Of a stretch of DNA of 36,377 bases, positions 18,939 to 28,194 are shown piece by piece. Every line of letters starts with the position of its first letter. Position 1 is the stretch's first letter. The notes under the pieces were generated by a model, which searched no databases, was not told where the DNA came from, and worked only from the letters and a program-made list of their open reading frames with translations. Source of the stretch: Acetobacter sp. AN02 (GTDB taxonomy: Bacteria; Pseudomonadota; Alphaproteobacteria; Acetobacterales; Acetobacteraceae); NCBI RefSeq assembly GCF_029759835.1, contig NZ_JAJJND010000018.1:1-36377 (forward strand). Reading direction: 5' to 3'. Position numbers and translations under genes: made by a program.

Positions 18939-20438
18939 ATGACCCTCAACCTCACCGTTCCGCCCCCGTCTCACTCTGACTTCTCACCGAAAATCACGGT
19001 GATCGGCGTCGGGGGCGGCGGAACGAACGCGGTCGACAACATGATCGCGGCAAATCTGCAGGGGGTTGAGTTCGTCGTCGCCAATACCGACGCGCAGCAG
19101 CTGATGCACAGCCGCGCGGACCGCCGCATCCAGCTCGGACCGCACCTCACCCAGGGACTCGGGGCCGGAGCAAAGCCGGAAATCGGACGTGCCGCAGCCG
19201 AAGAAGCCGCGGATGAGGTCTTGCGCCAGATCGATGGCTGCCACATGGTCTTCATCACGGCCGGTATGGGCGGCGGGACCGGCACGGGCGCAGCCCCGAT
19301 CATCGCACGTATGGCCCGCGAGCGCGGCATCCTGACCGTCGGCGTCGTGACCAAGCCCTTCAGCTTCGAAGGACCGCGCCGCGCAAAAGCCGCAGAGGAA
19401 GGCATTGCCGAGCTTCAGCAGTATGTCGATACGCTGATCGTCATTCCGAACCAGAATCTCTTCCGCATGGCCAACGAACGCACGACCTACAAAGAAGCGT
19501 TCAAAATGGCCGATAACGTGCTCTATATGGGCGTACGCGGCGTGACCGACCTGATGATGGCCCCGGGCCTCGTCAATCTGGACTTCGCGGATATCCGCAC
19601 CGTCATGGCCGAAATGGGCAAGGCCATGATGGGCACGGGCGAAGCCTCGGGTGAGGACCGCGCCCGCCAGGCCGCCGAACTCGCCATCTCCAACCCGCTC
19701 CTGGAAGACACGTCCATGGGCGGAGCACGCGGCCTGCTGATCAACATCACGGGCGGGGAAGACATGACCCTGTTCGAGGTGGACCAGGCCGCCAACCGTA
19801 TCCGCGAAGAAGTCGCGGAAGACGCAAACATCATCTTCGGCTCCGCCATCGACGATTCCCTCGAAGGCCGTATCCGCGTCTCCGTGGTCGCCACAGGCAT
19901 CGATCTCGCGCCCAAAGCCGATCCGGCGGAAGCTCCGCAGGAGGAGTTCCCGGCCGGACAGCAGGGTGCACAGACCCAGTTCACGGCCCCGCAGGCACAC
20001 CCCTCAGAGCCGAAACCGGTCAATATCCCGATGCCGCAGGCAGGCGCCGCCCATGGTGCGCCCCGCCCGGCACCGAATTTCGCCATGCCCCAGGGCGTAC
20101 AGCCCCCCGCAGGCGCACCCGGCGCACCGCAGCGCACACCGTCTCCGCGCGCCGGACTGTTCACGGACGCAGGACGCCCGGCTGCCCATACGCGCCAGCC
20201 CGAGCCCCCGCCGGCGGCTCCGCGTGGGATCTTCAGCTGGATGACCGGTGCAAGCCGCCGCCAGCCGGACCCCGCACCGCAGATGCAGCAGCCTCACCAG
20301 ACCATGCAGCATCCGCAGCCGGTGCAGCAGCAGCCGCATGTTCAGCCTTCACAGCCCCAGACCCAGCCGGTCGTCAAACCGGCAGACGGGGAAGACGGCA
20401 GCCTGGATATTCCGGCCTTCATGCGCCGCCCCCAGTAA
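18939..20438 (+). CDS. ftsZ: cell division protein FtsZ (tubulin-like GTPase)
   Basis: FtsZ polymerises with GTP into the Z-ring that organises division. The 499-aa product has the GTPase domain (about 15-320) with [14 protein letters not shown] near 24, the tubulin signature GGGTGTG at 111-117, and the T7 synergy loop NLDFADI at 213-219. A Pro/Gln/Ala-rich linker of about 165 residues follows. The last ten residues, [10 protein letters not shown], are the conserved C-terminal peptide that binds FtsA. A good ribosome site AGGAG lies before the ATG. Unlike upstream genes it has its own leader, which would allow separate control. A strong terminator follows. Confidence 0.99.
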   Translation: MTLNLTVPPPSHSDFSPKITVIGVGGGGTNAVDNMIAANLQGVEFVVANTDAQQLMHSRADRRIQLGPHLTQGLGAGAKPEIGRAAAEEAADEVLRQIDGCHMVFITAGMGGGTGTGAAPIIARMARERGILTVGVVTKPFSFEGPRRAKAAEEGIAELQQYVDTLIVIPNQNLFRMANERTTYKEAFKMADNVLYMGVRGVTDLMMAPGLVNLDFADIRTVMAEMGKAMMGTGEASGEDRARQAAELAISNPLLEDTSMGGARGLLINITGGEDMTLFEVDQAANRIREEVAEDANIIFGSAIDDSLEGRIRVSVVATGIDLAPKADPAEAPQEEFPAGQQGAQTQFTAPQAHPSEPKPVNIPMPQAGAAHGAPRPAPNFAMPQGVQPPAGAPGAPQRTPSPRAGLFTDAGRPAAHTRQPEPPPAAPRGIFSWMTGASRRQPDPAPQMQQPHQTMQHPQPVQQQPHVQPSQPQTQPVVKPADGEDGSLDIPAFMRRPQ

Positions 20439-20461
20439 GGCCCGTAAAAAACCTTCTGAAG

Positions 20462-20496
20462 AAACAGGCTCAGGCACTCCCGGGGCCTGTTTTTTT
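20462..20496 (+). terminator. intrinsic terminator after ftsZ
   Basis: AAACAGGC (20462-20469) pairs with GCCTGTTT (20485-20492) around a 15-nt loop, followed by a run of T to 20496. It closes the dcw operon 24 bp after the ftsZ stop. Confidence 0.88.
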
Positions 20497-20786
20497 ATGC
20501 ACACACCCCCGGGATCAGCAGAACGTGAACACTCCGCTGCCCTTAGAAGATTATAACATAGTTTTTCTGCGTGAAAGTCTTCTGAATATCATTTATTCTC
20601 AGATCAGGAAGAAGCCCTGACGGACGGGTTCACGATCCTGTCCGCTCCGGGATTCCTCCTCAGAGACCGTAAAACAGAATCAAAAAGATCGCGTCTCTGC
20701 TCCGAACCTATCGCCGGACACAGCGCCTGCACGGCCTTCCGCAGACCCTGAAAGATTATCCGGCTCCGCTGACAATGGAGACCGCA
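20497..20786 (+). other. AT-richer intergenic leader before the cupin gene
   Basis: This stretch of about 290 bases holds no credible gene. It presumably carries the promoter of the cupin gene. I see TATAAC at 20552-20557 without a good partner. A 6-bp inverted repeat AGAAGA/TCTTCT lies at 20545-20550 and 20578-20583. An imperfect hairpin forms between GGACGGG (20622-20628) and CCTGTCC (20637-20643). None is strong enough to assign a function. Confidence 0.4.
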
Positions 20787-21725
20787 ATGGACACCCTCAC
20801 GCTCGACCGTAACAGCGATGCCCGCACCGCCGTCGCATCAGGTCATTTCTACGAATACAGCAAAGCTGCAAATCCGATCCGACCCGGCCTGACGCCCCGC
20901 GTCCCCTGCCATTTCTTCCCGCCCTCACTCTATGCTGAAGGGGAAAGCCGGATCATCCCGCTCGATCTCAGCGAAGAACTCAGATGCCCCGGACCGGCCA
21001 CCGGACCCGGTCTGTGCGCGAATTTCGTGCGGATCAACGCAGGCGACACGCTGCGGATGACGCCTGACGCCACCTCAATCGTCTTCTACGCCATCCGCGG
21101 CAAAGGCCGCGCCATCTGCGACGCCTCCGATTTCGAATGGAAACACGGCGATTTCTTTGCCGTCCCCGCTGTCGGCGGCATCACGCTCAGCGCATCAGCC
21201 GACGCCGCACTCTACGCCGTACACGATGCCCCGCTGCTCACCTATCTCGGCGTCCATGCCGATAAGGCACGCTTCCGGCCGGTCCTCTTCCGCGCCGAGG
21301 ACGCGGACAGAGAACTCGAACAGGCAAAAAATGCCCCCGCCGCCGCAGAACGCAGCCGCATCAGCGTGCTCCTGGCCGCCGATGAATTTCCGCTGACACG
21401 CACGGTCACCCACACGCTCTGGGCCATGTACGGAACCATCGGAGCCGGAACCTCGCAGAAACCCCACCGCCACCAGTCCATCGCACTCGATTATATCGCC
21501 GCATGCGAACCGGGCTGCTACTCGCTGGTCGGTGCCGAACTGGACGATAACAGTCAGATCAGAAACCCCGTCCGCGTGGACTGGGAAGCAGGCTGCGCCT
21601 TCGTCACCCCGCCGGGATACTGGCACGCACATTTCAATGAATCCGGATCGGAAGCCCGCCTGATCCCGATCCAGGACGCAGGACTGCAGACCTACCTCCG
21701 CACCCTGGACATCCGGTTCACCTGA
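20787..21725 (+). CDS. cupin-domain protein, gentisate dioxygenase-like fold
   Basis: The 312-aa product resembles bicupin proteins related to gentisate 1,2-dioxygenases. The C-terminal cupin has HRHQSIALDYI with His227 and His229 and a second block WHAHF with His280 and His282, which could bind a metal ion. The N-terminal cupin (about 65-140, VFYAIRGKGRAICDASDFEWKH) has lost most His ligands. The Glu of the standard cupin metal motif is not evident. I prefer the ATG at 20787, with GGAG six bases before it, over the in-frame ATG at 20775, which has no ribosome site. The gene stands alone between the ftsZ terminator and a convergent operon, so context gives no clue. The substrate is unknown. 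Confidence 0.85.
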   Translation: MDTLTLDRNSDARTAVASGHFYEYSKAANPIRPGLTPRVPCHFFPPSLYAEGESRIIPLDLSEELRCPGPATGPGLCANFVRINAGDTLRMTPDATSIVFYAIRGKGRAICDASDFEWKHGDFFAVPAVGGITLSASADAALYAVHDAPLLTYLGVHADKARFRPVLFRAEDADRELEQAKNAPAAAERSRISVLLAADEFPLTRTVTHTLWAMYGTIGAGTSQKPHRHQSIALDYIAACEPGCYSLVGAELDDNSQIRNPVRVDWEAGCAFVTPPGYWHAHFNESGSEARLIPIQDAGLQTYLRTLDIRFT

Positions 21726-21747
21726 ACCCCAAGGTCGACATCAGAAC

Positions 21748-21769
21748 GTGACCGGAGCCCTCCGGTCAC
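21748..21769. terminator. hairpin between convergent genes
   Basis: GTGACCGGA (21748-21756) and TCCGGTCAC (21761-21769) form a perfect 9-bp stem with a 4-nt loop. It lies between the ends of the cupin gene and the minus-strand lipoprotein gene. There is no T-run on either side, so it may act with Rho or protect 3' ends rather than be a full intrinsic terminator. Confidence 0.6.
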
Positions 21770-21778
21770 ACCTCTCCC

Positions 21779-22768
21779 TCACCTGGAAGCCGGAACCCCG
21801 CTCTCTGCCTTCTTCTCCGGCGGCGGCGCTGCCTTCCCGTCCGCAGGATCAGGAACAGGCTTGTTATTCCGCCCGGAATAACGGCTGATCATCTCCTCAA
21901 CAGCCTGCGCCGCCTCCTGCGCGGCCGCAAACGCCACATCCCCCCAGTATCCGTCAAGGGAATGCGCGTCGATGTCATGAAGCTGGGTCGCAATCCCGAC
22001 CTCAGAGCCCTTTTTATCCGTCACACGCCAGGCAATCTCGATGCTCTGCGTCGGATGCGCCCTAGAACCGGCCGGACCTTTCGACAGCTTCACCTTCGTA
22101 TGCAGCGTATAATCAGGATTACCCGGCGTCGTCTGAACAATGTCCCTCGCCCCGCGCATGGATGCGACAAACGCCCGCGCCAGCGAGATATTCCCGTCGC
22201 CGGGCGCACCCTCCACACCGGAGAAGTAAATCCGCGCCGGCCGGTGCATCAGACTCTGCGGGTCCTTCTGCATCACAGCCGCCTGAATCCCCGTCAGAAC
22301 CGCCGTCACCTTCGGAACAGCATCCGCCGATATGGCCTTCACAACACTCCCGTCCGCATGCGTCCAGACCTCCAGAGGAACCGGAAGCCCCTCCTCCGTC
22401 GCACGCTCGTGCCCCTGCGGCGTCATCACCGTATAAAGCGGCACAACCTGACCACCCCGGACATCCGCACCCAGCCGCAGCCACCAGTCCCCGGGACGCA
22501 CGCCCTGGGCCATCGCCGGAACCGTCTGCTGCAGAAGACCCGCCGCCAGCTCCTGCGCCCAGACAGGCCCGGCCTCGGCAGGAAGCCCCGCCGGCGCGAC
22601 AGCCGGAATATCCAGACGCGACGGCGGCGGATTCCCCGCCAGCTCCTGCCCGAGCTTCCCCGGATCACGGAACGGATGGGACGTATCCAGACAGGCCGTC
22701 AGCATCAGACAGAGAACAGGCGCGACGGCACACCCGGGACGACGGAGAAAAGACGATATCTTCATCAT
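21779..22768 (-). CDS. predicted lipoprotein of unknown function
   Basis: The 329-aa product begins with a short basic segment, a hydrophobic core and the lipobox LTAC with Cys26, so it should be diacylated by Lgt and anchored in an envelope membrane. The mature part has a Pro-rich linker, then a mixed domain from about residue 65 with WWLRLGADVRGGQVVPLYTV, and a long C-terminal region including PDYTLHTKVKLSKG and IEIAWRVTDKKGSEVG. The last 30 residues are Pro/Lys/Glu-rich. I recognise no named family. It is the last gene of a tightly packed minus-strand set, overlapping pgeF by 4 nt (ATGA), which links it to envelope genes lgt and pgeF. Confidence 0.85.
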   Translation of the reverse strand: MMKISSFLRRPGCAVAPVLCLMLTACLDTSHPFRDPGKLGQELAGNPPPSRLDIPAVAPAGLPAEAGPVWAQELAAGLLQQTVPAMAQGVRPGDWWLRLGADVRGGQVVPLYTVMTPQGHERATEEGLPVPLEVWTHADGSVVKAISADAVPKVTAVLTGIQAAVMQKDPQSLMHRPARIYFSGVEGAPGDGNISLARAFVASMRGARDIVQTTPGNPDYTLHTKVKLSKGPAGSRAHPTQSIEIAWRVTDKKGSEVGIATQLHDIDAHSLDGYWGDVAFAAAQEAAQAVEEMISRYSGRNNKPVPDPADGKAAPPPEKKAESGVPASR

Positions 22769-23571
22769 GACAGAGCTTTTACCGGCACTGTTTTCGCCGG
22801 TGCAATGGCCGAAATCTGATGGCCGATCTGCCCGCCACCCGCCAGCGTCCTCCGCCGGTGGCTGAAGAACCGCGCCTCATCCGCCAGTGTATCAGCCCCC
22901 GTCACCTCAATCTCGCCAGCCCCGGCCCGGCGCAGCCGCGCGGCACAATATCCCGGCAGATCAAACTGATAATGCCCGGCCCTCTTCCCGTCCGCAAAAA
23001 ACGAGGCGGCGGCACCATCCAGCCCGAGAACCTCATCGCGCATGTCATCACTGACCTCATAGGACGCCGGACCGATACACGGACCAACCACCGCGAGAAC
23101 ATCCTCCGCACGCACCCCCAGTTCCGTCATCGCCTCCAGCGTCGCCTCGAGAACCCCCCCCGCCGCACCGCGCCAGCCCGCATGCGCCGCCCCCGCAACA
23201 CGACCATCGCGCGACGCAAACAGAACCGGCCCGCAATCCGCCGTGATCACGCCTATGGCAAGCTCCGGAACCGCCGTCACCAGCGCATCCGCCTCCGGAC
23301 CCGACGCCCAGGGCACCGTCGCCCGCACAACCCCGCACCCGTGAACCTGCGTCACACCCAGCAGGGAAGACGGCCCGACCTCCAGAAATTCCGCCACACG
23401 CCTGCGGTTCTCCCGCAGATTCTCAGGATCATCCCCGGACCGCATCGAACAGTTCAGACTGGCATAAGGACCGGACGACACCCCGCCCAGACGCGTGAAA
23501 AACCCGTGCCGCACCCCCGTCCGCGCCAGAAGCGAAGCCTGCAGAACGGCATCAGCCGGTATCATCCCCAT
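22765..23571 (-). CDS. pgeF: PgeF/YfiH family protein (laccase-domain, peptidoglycan editing factor)
   Basis: Members of this multicopper-oxidoreductase-like family act on purine nucleosides in vitro. In E. coli, YfiH/PgeF removes wrongly added L-Ser from peptidoglycan precursors. The 268-aa product shows VRHGFFTRLGGVSSGPYASLN at the N-terminus and the metal-binding blocks TQVHGCGV (His near 77), TADCGPVLF (Cys near 113) and AAHAGWRGAAGGVL (His near 129). It then has VVGPCIGPASYEV and ARFFSHRR. The first ATG (23571) has GGAG seven bases before it, whereas a second at 23565 would give an ATGA overlap. It overlaps midA on one side and the lipoprotein gene on the other. Confidence 0.93.
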   Translation of the reverse strand: MGMIPADAVLQASLLARTGVRHGFFTRLGGVSSGPYASLNCSMRSGDDPENLRENRRRVAEFLEVGPSSLLGVTQVHGCGVVRATVPWASGPEADALVTAVPELAIGVITADCGPVLFASRDGRVAGAAHAGWRGAAGGVLEATLEAMTELGVRAEDVLAVVGPCIGPASYEVSDDMRDEVLGLDGAAASFFADGKRAGHYQFDLPGYCAARLRRAGAGEIEVTGADTLADEARFFSHRRRTLAGGGQIGHQISAIAPAKTVPVKALS

Positions 23572-24593
23572 TCACTCTCTCCCGCATCCGTACCGGCAGA
23601 ACAGCCCGGCGGCACAGGCAGCCCCGGACTGTGCAGCACAAGAACCCTGAACAGATGACCCATCCGGTCCGGCGCCATCAGCCTGTCCAGACCAGCCGTC
23701 AGCCCCGCCGCCTCCTCAGGCGCCGCCTGACACAGCTGCGCCAGACGCACCCGCGCGCCAAGCACCTCCAGAAACCGCCCCTGCGTTACGGAGGCACAGG
23801 CCACGGCCCCGGCAGACACGGCCGCCTGCGCGACAGCCTGAAAATCCACATGCGCCGTCAGATCAGCCTCCCCCGGATGCTCCAGCGGATCCGCCGGACG
23901 CCCGCCTCGCAATGCCTGAAGCGAATCCCCCGGAAGACTGCGCGAGGTGCCGTAATCACACAGCAGAACAACCCCCGGCACACGCGAAAGCACCCGCCCG
24001 AGCCGCCCGACCGCAGCAAGGCTCAGCGGGCTGATCTCCACGATCTCACCCTCACCCGCCTCACGCCCGGCAAGCTCGGGCGGCACATCCTCCGCCGGAC
24101 ACAGAACCCAGTCCGCCCCCTGCACGAACCGCTCCCGCCAGCCCGCACCGGACCGCACGAACTGCCGCACCGGCAGCGCATCCAGAAACTCATTCCCCAG
24201 CAGAACAAACGGCTGCTCCGGCAGCTCCTCCACCGCGTCATGCCAGATCACCGGAACATCAAACCGGGCCAGAGCCTGCTTCTGCACCTCCCGCAGCCGC
24301 AAAGACGTCTCGACAAGATGAACCGACACACCCGACAGCCCGCCCGGCACGCGGGAAAGAACCCGCAACACGTCGCTCATCAGCGTACCACGCCCCGGCC
24401 CCGCCTCCGCCAGACAGAACGCGCCCGCAGGCAGGGACTGCCGCACGACAGCCACCCACGCCCCGAGAATCTCCCCGAAAATCTGCGATATCTCAGGCGA
24501 TGTCACAAAATCGGAAAACGGATCACGGGACGCATAATAGGCCGCATTGGCCCGCCCCATGAACCGGTCCAGACGCTCGGGAGCGCCGCTCAC
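23562..24593 (-). CDS. MidA/NDUFAF7-family SAM-dependent methyltransferase
   Basis: This family includes the mitochondrial factor NDUFAF7, which methylates an arginine of complex I subunit NDUFS2. The bacterial role is presumed similar but is not shown here. The 343-aa product has AAYYASRDPFSDFVTSPEIS near residue 17, the SAM loop AEAGPGRGTLMSDVL near 62, LLGNEFLDALPVRQFV near 131, and LCDYGTSRSL near 212. The start is GTG at 24593, forming a GTGA overlap with the lgt stop. The order lgt-midA-pgeF recurs in Alphaproteobacteria and supports the call. The C-terminal 30 residues are Pro/Gly-rich. Confidence 0.92.
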   Translation of the reverse strand: MSGAPERLDRFMGRANAAYYASRDPFSDFVTSPEISQIFGEILGAWVAVVRQSLPAGAFCLAEAGPGRGTLMSDVLRVLSRVPGGLSGVSVHLVETSLRLREVQKQALARFDVPVIWHDAVEELPEQPFVLLGNEFLDALPVRQFVRSGAGWRERFVQGADWVLCPAEDVPPELAGREAGEGEIVEISPLSLAAVGRLGRVLSRVPGVVLLCDYGTSRSLPGDSLQALRGGRPADPLEHPGEADLTAHVDFQAVAQAAVSAGAVACASVTQGRFLEVLGARVRLAQLCQAAPEEAAGLTAGLDRLMAPDRMGHLFRVLVLHSPGLPVPPGCSAGTDAGESEWG

Positions 24594-25429
24594 GCCGCAC
24601 CGGCCTCCGGCTCCGCAATCCCGGCATAAGGCGGCTTAATCCGCGCATGAACCATAAGCCCGATCCCGGCCAGCATCATCGGAATGCTCAGGATCTGACC
24701 CATCGTAATCCCGAAGGAAAAATACCCTAAAAACGCATCCGGCTCCCGGAAATGCTCACAGAAAATCCGCGCACAGGCATAACCCGCCAGAAACATCCCC
24801 GCCAGAAATCCGGGCCGCTCACGAATGCTCTGCTTCCGGGCCGCAAGAAACAGCACGGTAAACAGAAGCACACCCTCCGTCAGCATCTCATAAATCTCGG
24901 AAGGATGCCGCGGCACCGGACCGCCGGTGGGAAAGATCATCGCCCAGGGCAGATCAGGACTGGCCGGACGCCCCCAGAGCTCGCCGTTGATGAAATTCGC
25001 CAGCCGCCCGAATCCCAGACCAATCGGCACACACACCGTCGCACGATCGGAAAAGGCCAGAAAACTCAGGCCGTTTTTCCAGGAGAACAGGGCCAGAGCC
25101 AGAACCACACCCAGACACCCGCCATGAAACGACATGCCGCCATGCCAGACCTCCAGCGCCATCAGCGGATGCGCCAGATAAAACCCCGGCTGATAGAACA
25201 GAACATAACCGAGCCGCCCGCCCAGGACGACACCCAGCGTCACCCAGACCAGAAAATCATCCGCCTGCATGACCGTCGCCGCCGCCGGACGCCAGGTCAC
25301 AAGACGCTTGAGCAGCATCACACCCAGGATGATCCCGGCAATATAGGCCAGCGCATACCAGCGGATGGTCAGCGGCCCCAGATGAACGGCAACCGGATCG
25401 AACTGGGGAAACATCAGAACGGGCAGCAT
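24590..25429 (-). CDS. lgt: prolipoprotein diacylglyceryl transferase Lgt
   Basis: Lgt transfers diacylglycerol from phosphatidylglycerol to the lipobox cysteine of prolipoproteins, the first step in lipoprotein maturation. The 279-aa product is polytopic (about seven membrane segments). It carries the family signature GRLANFINGELWGRP near residues 142-156, preceded by HGGMSFHGGCLGV, and RHPSEIYEM afterwards. The start ATG has AAGGA nine bases before it. It overlaps midA by 4 nt and is separated from the upstream ATPase gene by 116 bp. A likely client lipoprotein is encoded three genes downstream. Confidence 0.97.
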   Translation of the reverse strand: MLPVLMFPQFDPVAVHLGPLTIRWYALAYIAGIILGVMLLKRLVTWRPAAATVMQADDFLVWVTLGVVLGGRLGYVLFYQPGFYLAHPLMALEVWHGGMSFHGGCLGVVLALALFSWKNGLSFLAFSDRATVCVPIGLGFGRLANFINGELWGRPASPDLPWAMIFPTGGPVPRHPSEIYEMLTEGVLLFTVLFLAARKQSIRERPGFLAGMFLAGYACARIFCEHFREPDAFLGYFSFGITMGQILSIPMMLAGIGLMVHARIKPPYAGIAEPEAGAA

Positions 25430-25476
25430 AAGAGAAGTTCCTTGATGACCGCCCCGTCACAACACGGGACGGCTCC

Positions 25477-25506
25477 GGCACGAAGAAAAAAGGGCACGAA
25501 GAAAAA
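25477..25506. repeat. 14-bp direct repeat, 16-bp period
   Basis: GGCACGAAGAAAAA occurs at 25477-25490 and 25493-25506 in the gap between lgt and the ATPase gene. On the minus strand the copies read as T-rich tracts. They could help end transcription of the ATPase gene or be a small duplication. Confidence 0.5.
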
Positions 25507-25545
25507 CGAAGGCATAACAGGCCGCCACGCATCCGTGAACCGCCC

Positions 25546-28194
25546 TCAGACCTCCCGCAGCGTCACACGCCGCGCATCGAGATGCCGGAATGCCCGCTCG
25601 TGACACGTCAGAAGCACGATCTGCATCATCCGCGCCTCCTCCTGCAGAAGACCCGTCGCCGCCTCCAGCCGCAGATCATCCGACCAGACCAGCGGATCAT
25701 CCAGCATCATGGAAACCGGAACCCCCTGCTCACGCAGCAGACCGGCAAAAGCCAGCCGCGTCAGCAGCGCGATCTGCTCCTGCGTCCCCCGGCTGAGCGT
25801 ATCGACAGCCTCGCTCTGCCCCTTCCGCCCCAGAGCCTTCAGCGCAATCGTCTCATCAAACTCCGGCTCACAGTCAGGAAATATCCTGGACAGATATCTC
25901 AGGCTACGCTGCGCGACAGGGGCCGCGAATTTCCGGCTGATCTCAGAAGACGCCTCGCGCAGCGTATCGCGCAGCAGCGTCAGCATGTCCGCCTCCGCCG
26001 TCAGACGCTCCAGCTCCTCCCGCGCAGCCTCCTCCTCTTCCCGTGCCCGCGCCAGCTCACCGGGAAGCCCCGCACGCCCCCCGGCCTCGACACGAACCTC
26101 CGCCGCCGCAATCCGTTCGCGCAGGGACTGACACTCCTCCTCAAGCTGCCGCCGCGCCCGCGCCAGACCCTCCAGCCGACGCTCCAGCTCCTCCGGCCTC
26201 TCCCGGTCGCGATTCTGCCGCGCCTGCTCCATCTCAGCCGTCCGCAGCATCAGCCGCTCCCGCGCCTGCTCCGCCCCGGCCGCAGACACATCCTCCCGAC
26301 GCGCCTCTCGCAGCCGCATGGCCCGCTCCTGCGCCCTGTCCAGCGTCTGCCGCGCAAAACCCGCCTCCTGCCGCAGCCTGCGCACCTCTTCTGCAGCCAC
26401 CCGCCGGATGTTCTCCGCCACGTCAAACGCCGCCTGCGTCTCACGAACCGAAACCCGCGCCTCCTGCACGGCCTTCCCGCACGCCGTCAGATCCGGCAGA
26501 TCCTGCCCGGAAAAATCGGCAGGCTCACGCTCATGATGCAGTGCACAGAACGCCCGGAGCGCATCCTCCCCCGCAGCAAGACCACAACGCCCGTCAGCAG
26601 GACACAGACCGCTCCGGCGCTCACGCAAAAAAACCAGATCCTGCCGCGCACGATCCGCAGAAGCCCCCCGCGCCCGCGCCTGCGCCACCGTCGCCACACC
26701 CGCCTTCTCCAGAGCCTGACGCAAAGCCGCCTCCGCTGCCTCCTGCGCCCTGAGCGCATCCCGACCACTCCCCTCAGGCGGAGAGATCACCAGCGTCGCA
26801 TGATCCCCCACCCGGACAGTAACGGGATCCTGAAAAACAACCGTCCCTGAACCGGCTTTTTCTCCATCCACCAGAATCCCGGTTCCGTCATGAACGGCAA
26901 TCTCCATCCGGACCGCCTGCGCCTGCGCGGCAATCTCCGCCCGGAGCACCTCCTTCTCCAGCCCCTCAAGCCGATCAGTAATCTTTGCGGGAAGATCCGC
27001 AGCCACCACCCGCTCCGCCTGGGCCGTGCGCGCATCCGTCTCGGCAAGCTGCCGCAGCCGCTCCCGTGCATCTCTCAACCCGTCAAGAAACTGCCGCTCG
27101 CCATGCGCTTCCTCCACAGACCGCGCAGCCCGGACAGCATGATCCTCGGCAACAACAGCCTGTTTCCGGAGCCCGTCCTTCTCCCCGGCCAGACGCACCG
27201 CCTCATCCAGACGCGCCTGAACCCCGGGAAGCAGCCCCTCCTGACGCGCCACCTCCGCCGCAGCCTCACGCGCCTCGCGCTCCGCCGCCTCCAGCGCCTT
27301 CAGATCAGCCTCAGCCGCCGCAACAACCGCCTTCTGCTCCTTCCACAGCGCCTCTGCCTTCTCAAAAGTCCCGGCAGCCTCACGCGCAATCCGCAGACGC
27401 ACCTCCAGTCCCCGGCGCTCCTCCTCCGGAGCCGGGTCCTCCAGCTCACGCCTGCGCAGGCCCAGCCTGCGGGTACAGTCCTCCAGAGCCTCCAGCTCGT
27501 CAGCATAGTCGCGCGCCTGCCGCTCCGCCCGCTCGCGATACTCCACGGCCTGCTCAGCCTTTTTCTGAGCCGTAAGAAGAGCACCCGTCACCTTCCCGGA
27601 TTTTTCCGTCCGGTATTTCTCGAGATCCGTCGTAATCTCCCGGAACACGCCGTCATAAAGACGACCATCCGTCACAAATCCGGCCTCCGCCTCCAGAGCG
27701 GAGCGGATCGTCTCCAGAGCCCGCTCCCCCGGAGCCCCGGGCTGAAAACCGCCCCCCTGCTCCACCCATATAAACCCGGACACGGAAGACACATCCGGAA
27801 TCTGCTTCGTTTTCGAAGATGCCTTCCCGATCCCGAGAATATCCTCAAGCCGCGCCTCCGCATCCGCCCCCTGGAAACTCCCCGAAGGCCCCTCCAGCAC
27901 ACAGCGCGGAGACTTCAGAAACTGCTTCTCCAGACGGAAACGCTGCCCCTTCTCCTCAAATTCCAGAGCAACCCGCGGCGCCATCCCGCTGCCCGAAGAC
28001 TGGAAAGACCGCACGAGATCACTCTTTCCGGACCAGCCCGCACAGAAAAGAACCGCCCGCATGGCCTCGAAAATCGTGGATTTACCGGCCTCATTCGCTG
28101 CCGCCAGAAGGTTCAGCCCCTCACCGAACCCCTCAACCTTCCATTTTCCGCGGAACTTCCGGAACCACTCGATCTCCAGAGACAGAATCCTCAT
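25546..28194 (-). CDS. SbcC/Rad50/YhaN-like coiled-coil AAA ATPase
   Basis: The 882-aa protein has the split ATPase layout of SMC/Rad50 proteins. Walker A NEAGKST lies at 34-40, long Glu/Arg/Ala-rich coiled coils at about 195-425 and 480-740, signature LSRGTQEQIALL near 798 and Walker B MMLDDPLVW near 830. It is encoded directly after an SbcD-like nuclease with a 1-nt overlap, so the two probably form a DNA end-processing complex. Oddities at the coiled-coil apex are a compact, beta-looking insert at about 430-475 and Cys531-X5-Cys537 followed by CALHH, instead of the CXXC zinc hook of Rad50. It is closer to YhaN-type proteins than to E. coli SbcC (about 1050 aa). The exact role is unknown. 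Confidence 0.88.
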   Translation of the reverse strand: MRILSLEIEWFRKFRGKWKVEGFGEGLNLLAAANEAGKSTIFEAMRAVLFCAGWSGKSDLVRSFQSSGSGMAPRVALEFEEKGQRFRLEKQFLKSPRCVLEGPSGSFQGADAEARLEDILGIGKASSKTKQIPDVSSVSGFIWVEQGGGFQPGAPGERALETIRSALEAEAGFVTDGRLYDGVFREITTDLEKYRTEKSGKVTGALLTAQKKAEQAVEYRERAERQARDYADELEALEDCTRRLGLRRRELEDPAPEEERRGLEVRLRIAREAAGTFEKAEALWKEQKAVVAAAEADLKALEAAEREAREAAAEVARQEGLLPGVQARLDEAVRLAGEKDGLRKQAVVAEDHAVRAARSVEEAHGERQFLDGLRDARERLRQLAETDARTAQAERVVAADLPAKITDRLEGLEKEVLRAEIAAQAQAVRMEIAVHDGTGILVDGEKAGSGTVVFQDPVTVRVGDHATLVISPPEGSGRDALRAQEAAEAALRQALEKAGVATVAQARARGASADRARQDLVFLRERRSGLCPADGRCGLAAGEDALRAFCALHHEREPADFSGQDLPDLTACGKAVQEARVSVRETQAAFDVAENIRRVAAEEVRRLRQEAGFARQTLDRAQERAMRLREARREDVSAAGAEQARERLMLRTAEMEQARQNRDRERPEELERRLEGLARARRQLEEECQSLRERIAAAEVRVEAGGRAGLPGELARAREEEEAAREELERLTAEADMLTLLRDTLREASSEISRKFAAPVAQRSLRYLSRIFPDCEPEFDETIALKALGRKGQSEAVDTLSRGTQEQIALLTRLAFAGLLREQGVPVSMMLDDPLVWSDDLRLEAATGLLQEEARMMQIVLLTCHERAFRHLDARRVTLREV

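Noticed and set aside
22819-24629. Long + strand frames antisense to pgeF and midA
   Set aside because: Arg/Pro/His-rich composition. The minus-strand products show clear family motifs.
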